In this document: positions 58,184-64,000 of the stretch, piece by piece
Position numbering within the stretch: position 1 is the first letter of the stretch
How the letters are laid out: the number at the start of each line of letters is the position of its first letter
NCBI RefSeq assembly: GCF_000005505.3
Contig: NC_016132.3
Span: forward strand, 44,778,914 to 44,842,913
DNA length: 64,000 nt
Reading direction: 5' to 3'
Origin: Brachypodium distachyon
Taxonomy: Eukaryota > Streptophyta > Magnoliopsida > Poales > Poaceae
Program-made: the position numbers and the translations under genes
Notes under the pieces: generated by a model
Told to the model about the DNA's origin: nothing
Databases searched by the model: none
What the model saw: only the letters and a program-made list of their open reading frames with translations

Positions 58184-59092
58184 TGGCCGTCGCGGCACGG
58201 GGGTGACACCGGGGATGCGCGGGCACCCCCTTTTTGGTTCGGAAGTGGGCTACGTGGATCGCTCTGGTGATCGCGGGCGGGGCCAATGCAAAGCGCGTCA
58301 ACACACGGTGAACACGAACGCCCGTTTTACCCAGGTTCGGGCCACCCGGAGGTGTAAAACCCTACGTCCTGCTTGTCTGAGCTAGTATTGATAGAAAGGC
58401 AAGTGCTTACAGGTTGCCGGGGGAAGCCCCCGGGTGCTCTCTTTTTGGCTAAGTGTCCTTTGCTACTTTGGGCTACTGCTAGTGTAACACTATGAGTTGG
58501 TTAGCGAACCAACGAACGAACCAACGAATGAACCAACGAACCCCTTTGATCGTTGGCGGGGGTCCTCCTTTTATAGCCAAGGGGATACCACAAGTGCCAC
58601 GGTTCATGGTTTACAAGTGGCGAGCAGGGAGCTTGAGCAGCTCCTCCTCGGTGTGCTGGCATACATGCAAGAATACTAGCCTTGTAGCTAGGGGTCTAAG
58701 GCCAAAAAACTACTCTTGGACAGCCACTGTTTGCATGACTTGACGGGGAACCCCCTTCCTGTCGGCTCATTAACTGCGTCATGCGCCTCACTCCTTGTCC
58801 TGACAAACCCTGCGGGCAGGGTGCCTGCCACGCGCCCACGTGGCATTGCTGTCCTGCTTGCTCGGTCCTGCTCTTGCAACGGAACCTGCGCCCGGGAACG
58901 CCCCTCCCGGCAAGTACCTTTCCGGGAGGTGCCCAGGCAGGAACTCTCCCCCGAAGCCCCGCTAGCACTGCCGGGATGGTAGCTTGCCGGGCAGCTTGTA
59001 TACTGCTGCCCGGGGTGTGATCCTCCCGGGGAGCGAGTGAGGCGACCCACGCGTCCTGCAGCGGTGGTACCCTAGGTGCCACTGGTGTGACA
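58184..59092 (-). mobile_element. 3' LTR of gypsy element G
   Basis: 0.9 kb. The start is TGTCACACCAGTGGC at 59092 (minus), with a polypurine tract (CCCGGGGGCTAC, 59093-59109) directly upstream. The end lies near 58184, inferred from where B's LTR sequence breaks off. A TATAAAA box on the minus strand (58569-58575) and tandem ACGAACCA-type units (about 58503-58541) lie inside. The tail has the CCGAACCTGGGTAAA word common in grass gypsy LTRs. Confidence 0.75.
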
Positions 59093-59385
59093 GTAGCCCC
59101 CGGGCGTGGGCCGGCAACGCCGTTTTCCGGGCGGACTCCTCCCTGGCCGGTTGCCGGGCTATGCCCCCAACCGACGCGTGGGTCCTGAGTTGTCTCGGGC
59201 CCGCATCTCTCTGCCGTCCCAAGGACCCTGCCGTTACGGATGGAGTAGTGGGTGTGAGATTTCCGCCGTAACCTCCCCCTTTAACACGGGAAGTTATGGC
59301 CACTCCTCACGTTATCCCCACGATTCGCAATTATCCCAGCGCACCCGTTGGGTGCGGATGCGACCGTTACTGAGCAGGCGGGTGC

Positions 59386-59390
59386 TATAA
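59386..59390 (+). promoter_or_regulatory. TATA box of the antisense ORF of G
   Basis: GTGCTATAAGGCC lies 108 bp upstream of the ATG at 59498 on the plus strand, opposite to the direction of G itself. Confidence 0.6.
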
Positions 59391-59497
59391 GGCCCCACTG
59401 CTGCGCCGAGGGGTAAACACTTAGCCCCCCAGCCTTTCTCCTTCGTCTTCTGATTCCTTGCGCCCACAAACCTCGCCCGCTTCCGCCCACGCTCCCC

Positions 59498-62400
59498 ATG
59501 GCGCCCCCCACAACCAGGAAAGGAAAGGAAGGGAGGGCCCCAAAGAAGCCGGTGGTCAGCAAGAGCGAGGCGGCCACCAAGGCCGCTGCAGATAAAGAGC
59601 AGAAGAAGCTGGTGATGAGGGCCACGCTTGCCTTCTACCGGCCCGGCTACAATGGCGAGGCGCTGGACAAGATCCGGCACGCCGTTCCCTCTGAGTTCAA
59701 CGAGCACGGGGAGACCCTGATCTTCCCCGCCGGCGCCGACCACTAGGAAAACAACTTCCGGGTGTTCGGGCGCTCCATCCTCACAGGGCTGGTGCCGTCG
59801 TTCTCCCTGTTCCTCCATGCGCTCATGGAGTCGTATCAGTTGCGGGTGGCGCAACTCCACCCCTCCTCCCTCTATCTTCTCGCCATCTTCCAGTTCCTCT
59901 GCGAGGCGTTCGTCGGAGTAATGTCGTCGGTGGCATTATTCCGGCACTACTTCTACCCCCACATCGATAACGCGAAGGCGATGTCGTCGGGGGTGGTGTT
60001 CCGCGCCCGCGATCGGCTGAAGTCCGAGTTCATCGTCCGGTCGGAGAAGAAGATCGAGAAGGAGTGGCGGGGTGACTGGTGCTGGGTCCGCGTGGAAGAC
60101 CCCGAGGAGTTCATCTATGCGCCCACCAAGCTGCCGCAACCCAACGGCGGCTGGCGGGACCAGTACCACCGTGACGTTGATCTCCTCCCCATCGTGGAGA
60201 AGATCAAGGCCCTGCGGCTAGCGGGGCTCACCGACCTTGATGTGGCGCGCACCTTCATTAGCCGGCACGTCGCGCCGCTCCAACTGCGCTCCCGTCCCGC
60301 GTGGATGTACACGGGGTCCGAGGACGGGACACGCCTCCATCGCAAGGGCGTGGACTGGGAGTTACTTCGGGTGTGGATGAAGGGGATCTCCGGCGAGGAC
60401 GCTCCCGTCACGGGGTTCCCGCTGGGGGTTATCTCCCTCCATGCCGGCATTCCGGAGCTGACCGACATCATCGCCTCCTTCCCGCCCTGCAACGAGTGAG
60501 GGTTGATGGACGATTCCCTCACTCAGACCCCGCGTGCTCCTCCGCCGGCACCTCGCGGGAAGCAGGTGCTTGAAGAGAGTGGGGGCGAGTCAGAGGTCAA
60601 CTGGCCCTCCATTCCGTCCTCCTCCGATGAGGCGGGCCAGCCTGCCGCGACCCAGGTAGTCGTCCCCGTGGACAACGAGGAGGAAGAGGAGGATGAGACG
60701 CCCTTGATCGTCAGTAGAACAAGGGCACATGCAGCGGTAGCGACCACTTCCGCAACTGCTGTCGGTAGCGTGGCGACGACCACCCCCGCGGTGGCCGCCA
60801 CTGCAGTGGCAACTCCCTTGACAGTTCACGCGACACCCTGGGCTGCGGCGACCCCACGGGCGCCCACGGCCCTGCCTGCACGGCGGCTCTTCCGGGGCTT
60901 CAAGCTCCAGCTCAACCCCCCGAAGGACGGCTCGCCGGCTAGTGCCGGCAAGAGGGGGAGGGCTGATTCGCCACCTGCCGTGCCGAGCAAGAAGGCGCGC
61001 ACGCAGGCCGGCAGCAGCTCCGATCCGGCCGCCACGAGGGCCAGCGGCGCCGCTGCTGCGCCTGCCGCCGACGCGGCCCCGAAGGAGGTGGCGCTGGCAA
61101 TGGGTACCGCACCTTACCCCGCTCCTCTACTTACATCCCCTTTACTAGCTGATCCACAACCGTACTGTCCTCTCTATCCGCAGACGATGTCCAGCCCGTA
61201 GCAGGCGTCCAAGCAACGACGGCCGGAAGAGAGCAGGAGGAAGCCCCTCCCACAAGCCCGGCGGCCCCGCACGGTACTCATCCAGCGCCTCCTGCGTCCC
61301 CCACCGGGTAACTTGAATAGCCCTTCGGATCTTAACCCGTCTTTCTGTTGCAGGCCCGATCGCGCCCGCACCGGGAGCGGGCGCTGCGGTGATTGACCTC
61401 GGACCCGTCATCGAGGCCGCGGGGACAGCGGAGGAACCGGAGGTAGCCCCCGCGCCAAGCCCCGCCGCCACCACCGCCACCGAAGAGGCGTTCGGCGACG
61501 CGCCAGCAGCCACAGAGGCTGCCGGCACGGACTCTTCGGCCCACCAGTAGGAGGCGGCCCCTGCGGGGGGTGCGGCAACCCCACCAGCCCCACAACTCTC
61601 AAACGTGGGTGCGGGGGAGGCTGCAGCAGAGGACCAGTAGGACGCGTTGCCGCAAGGGGACGACCTCCTGCCCGGCGAGACAGGGGCGGCAGGCGCTTCA
61701 TCGCCGTCGGCCGCCACCTCCAGCGCGGACCTCGGCACCCTCGCCGGGGTGGCTTGGAATCCCATCACTTGGGACCCGAGCATTTTCGACAGGTGGCACC
61801 GGTTCCTTGACGCCATCAAGGACCAGCAGCTAGCCTTCGTCACCTCCTTCAACCAGGTGAGGGAGCACCACTAGATCGCCAAGAGTCAGCTCGGCGAGGT
61901 GCGACTGGCCGTGGAGAAGGAGCGGCAGGAACTCTCCCGGGTGCGGGAGGAGGCACGCCTCGCTCGGGAAGCCTGGGACGAGGCCGGCATGCCGGTCGTC
62001 CCCGAGGAGGAGCTCTACCGGCGGCTGGAGGCTCAGCGGGCCGAGCTCTAGGAAACCCTGGACTCGCTGGTGGTGGTGCAGGCGAAAGCCAAGAAGGAGC
62101 ACGCGGAGGTGCTCGCCGCGGCTCAGGTTCGCATCGACGAGAAGAGCGACCTGATCAGCAGCTACCTCGGTCAGATCCAGGGCCTGCGCGTCAAGCTGGA
62201 GGGGCAGACCAAGGCTACGGAAGATGCGGTAACAGCGGCAGCACGGCAGGAGGTTGAGCTCAATTCTGCCGAGGATAGGAGGGCCCGCCTCGAGACCGAG
62301 CTGGCCACCGTCTGGGAGGAGCTCGTCAAGACGGGCGAGGAGAATGCGGCCAAGGCCACACAACTCTCAGCGCAGGCGAGCCTCCTCCGCAAAGCCAAGC

Positions 62401-62860
62401 ACGCGATGCATTTGGCTCGGACCAACCATGGCACGCTGATCGGGCAGCGGGAGCTGGAGACCAAGAAGCTGCTTGGAATCGCCCAACCGCTGCGCAACCT
62501 GCTGCCGCGGTTCGAACTACGGGCCACGCGGGTGGACGGGCGGACGTTACCACGCTGATCCCGTTCTTCTCCGACTTGGTGGGGAAGCTCGCGGCGCTCG
62601 ATGTATGGATCTCCAAGTTCTGCAACGAGGAGATCGCCAACTGCGCCCGGGAGGTTGCCGGGACGATCCTTCCGAGGGTGCACCTCCGGCACCCTGAGTT
62701 CCCCTTCGAGACGCTGTTGGACACTTGGTCGGAAAGCGAGGACGCCCCCACCCACTGCCAGGCGGTGAGCGGGTTCGTCGACGAAGTGGTCGAGCGGATG
62801 CAGCGGAAGCCGGACCCCGAGCTGGTGCCGGAGCCCCCGGCGGAGGGCGCCGGCAACTAG
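59498..62860 (+). pseudogene. Antisense ORF of G (putative gypsy-type transposase, PF04195-like), broken
   Basis: From the ATG at 59498 the frame reads a Lys-rich start, then the domain pattern of the 'transposase (putative) gypsy type' family: LVPSFSLFLHALMESYQL, LHPSSLYLLAIFQFLCEAF and LFRHYFYPHI. An acidic, Ala/Pro-rich linker with KR-rich words follows, then a long coiled coil (about 61870-62500) and a C-terminal EFPFETLLDTWSESEDAP region. Two introns look likely (about 61100-61184 and 61308-61353). Stops: TAG 59744-59746, TGA 60497-60499 and TAG at 61548, 61638, 61872 and 62049, plus a frameshift near 62550. Such ORFs are known on the antisense strand of Tat-type elements; their function is unclear. 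Confidence 0.72.
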
Positions 62861-63451
62861 TTGCCGCAGCCTATAGCGGAAGCCGCCGCAGCCTCCTGCC
62901 GGCCCACGTCGTCCCTTAGTGTTGTTTTCCTTTACTTTTGTTCCCTGCAAGTGTGGCGCCTGGTGCCGTTTAAACAATTAATGCCTTATTGGTCTATGCA
63001 ACTTGTTCACTTCTTTCGTTAATTTAGTTCTCTGGTTCTGCTTAATCCTTGTTTCTTGTTCCCGGGGTTGCCTCACGGAGTGGATCCCTTAGCCTTTGTG
63101 TGTTATGCCTTGTGTTACCGGGGATTCGCGCGCCGCGCACTCAACTGGACCAGGGACCCGGGCCGGACCTGTAGTGCCGACCTGCGGCCAAGTAGCGGCG
63201 ACGAGCCACTCCGCTTGCGGGATAGCTACTCCCAAGCATGCGCTCCGGGACAGACCTGCCAGCCGCACGAAGAGCGCACTCCCCCTGCAAGCGTCCTTCC
63301 AACACCCTAGCCACACGCAGGGTTTGGGCCACGCTAGCGAGGCAACGTTCGGTTTTAAACAGTTTACTGTTCAAGTTTATGCACTTAGCTTTTCGTTCGT
63401 TCCCGTGCTTCGAACGCTTGCCGGAGGGATGCGGCAGGACCGCTATGGCAG
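62861..63451. other. Internal region of G downstream of the antisense ORF
   Basis: No further ORF is recognised. It probably holds the 3' UTR of the antisense gene and untranslated element sequence. It ends where LTR H inserts; GGCAG (63447-63451) is the likely target word. Confidence 0.5.
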
Positions 63452-64000
63452 TGAAGCGATCCTCCCCCTTACCAGGGTTCGATCTCTGTGCTTACTTGTG
63501 CTAGTCCCTGGATCGACTCACTAGCACACACAGTTCAAGATGTAATATGAAGATACAAAGGTCAAAAGTACTTTATTACATCGTATCATCCAGAACTTAA
63601 ATTGTACTTACAAACTTGCATGACCTCCTAGGCCAGCATAAACAAATAATGTTCAAAACCATGATAACAATGTCTCATGAAGCTGCAGCGGAAAGGTAGA
63701 GTAAAAGGGCCTCATCTACTCCCAGAGGAGAGAGCATGTTGGAATGTAAGCACATGACCCAAAGAAATGTCGACGAACCTCACTCTTCGTCAGTTTCACC
63801 TGCATTATTAATTGCAGCCACTACGTGGTCAATACATTTGAATGTATTGGCAAGCTCACTAGAGTTATAAAGGACCTACCAAGTACATGCATAGTTTGGC
63901 TAAGTGGGGTTTGGCTATTTTGCATAAAGGCATCATTATTCAAATCCTATCAGTTTTAGATAAATAGCTTTGAATTCTATTGGACACGGGGTAGAAACAC
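63452..64000 (-). mobile_element. LTR H (C-type family), partial
   Basis: Begins with TGAAGCGATCC, the reverse complement of the LTR end, and matches the minus solo LTR at 48495 onward. The terminal exon sequence with G-E-T-D-E-E-stop is present near 63798-63779. The LTR runs out of the window. Confidence 0.88.

Noticed and set aside
60590..62977. Long minus-strand ORFs opposite the antisense gene of G (for example 61145-61852 and 62171-62977)
   Set aside because: They mirror a GC-rich coding strand. Compositions are Gly/Arg/Ala-rich and no pol domain is present, so they are shadow frames.

Overview
The window is plant nuclear DNA, almost certainly from a grass. The evidence is a GC-rich, multi-exon plant hydrolase gene, Ty3/gypsy chromovirus retrotransposons with very long LTRs that begin TGTAACATCCC, a RICESLEEPER-like hAT relic, a Ty1/copia relic and a gypsy element with an antisense Transposase_28-type ORF. 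Only one gene looks intact: a five-exon alpha/beta-fold hydrolase on the minus strand (2906-5490). The rest is repeat-derived or has no recognisable function. No tRNA, rRNA or CRISPR array was seen.

Left part (1-16537): a truncated gypsy LTR (1-1713); the hydrolase with a 162-bp hAT-type MITE in intron 3, flanked by a perfect 8-bp duplication; AT-rich intergenic DNA; a decayed hAT transposase gene (9037-10552); a small LTR relic; a LINE-type relic; a 541-bp MULE with a perfect 9-bp duplication and a GC-rich, possibly captured core; and the 3' end of a copia element (13844-16537).

Middle and right (16538-58183) is a Russian doll of Tekay/Del-type chromovirus elements. Element B (minus strand) sits in the copia relic. 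Its gag gene is split by element D (plus, 23382-54297, target duplication TCTTG). D carries a solo LTR (27916-31235, GCCCA), a composite F/E insertion (33539-45987, GAAAG) and a minus-strand solo LTR (48495-51785, ATTTT). Element E (34422 onward) lies inside an older LTR, F, and its 3' LTR appears to have recombined with F. All gag-pol genes carry stops, frameshifts or deletions. B's 5' LTR is cut by element G (58184-63451, minus, with a plus-strand antisense ORF that has its own TATA box). G in turn is cut by another LTR, H (63452 to the window end).

The most interesting signal is inside the LTRs. In three diverged families I see the same gene-like layout: a palindromic GTGGG-N-CCCAC site, a TATA box, a GC-rich leader ending in a splice donor, a 60/63/66-nt exon-like block with a conserved Cys motif (C-x-C-x-x-C), and a short acidic terminal exon with a stop. 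An AATAAA follows in the C/E-type copies. Exon phases agree in every copy, although a start codon was found in only one. B, D and E also share an extra ORF (called ORF0 here) between the primer binding site and gag, with a splice-acceptor-like sequence directly at its ATG. Both points come from reading the sequence and need transcript data.
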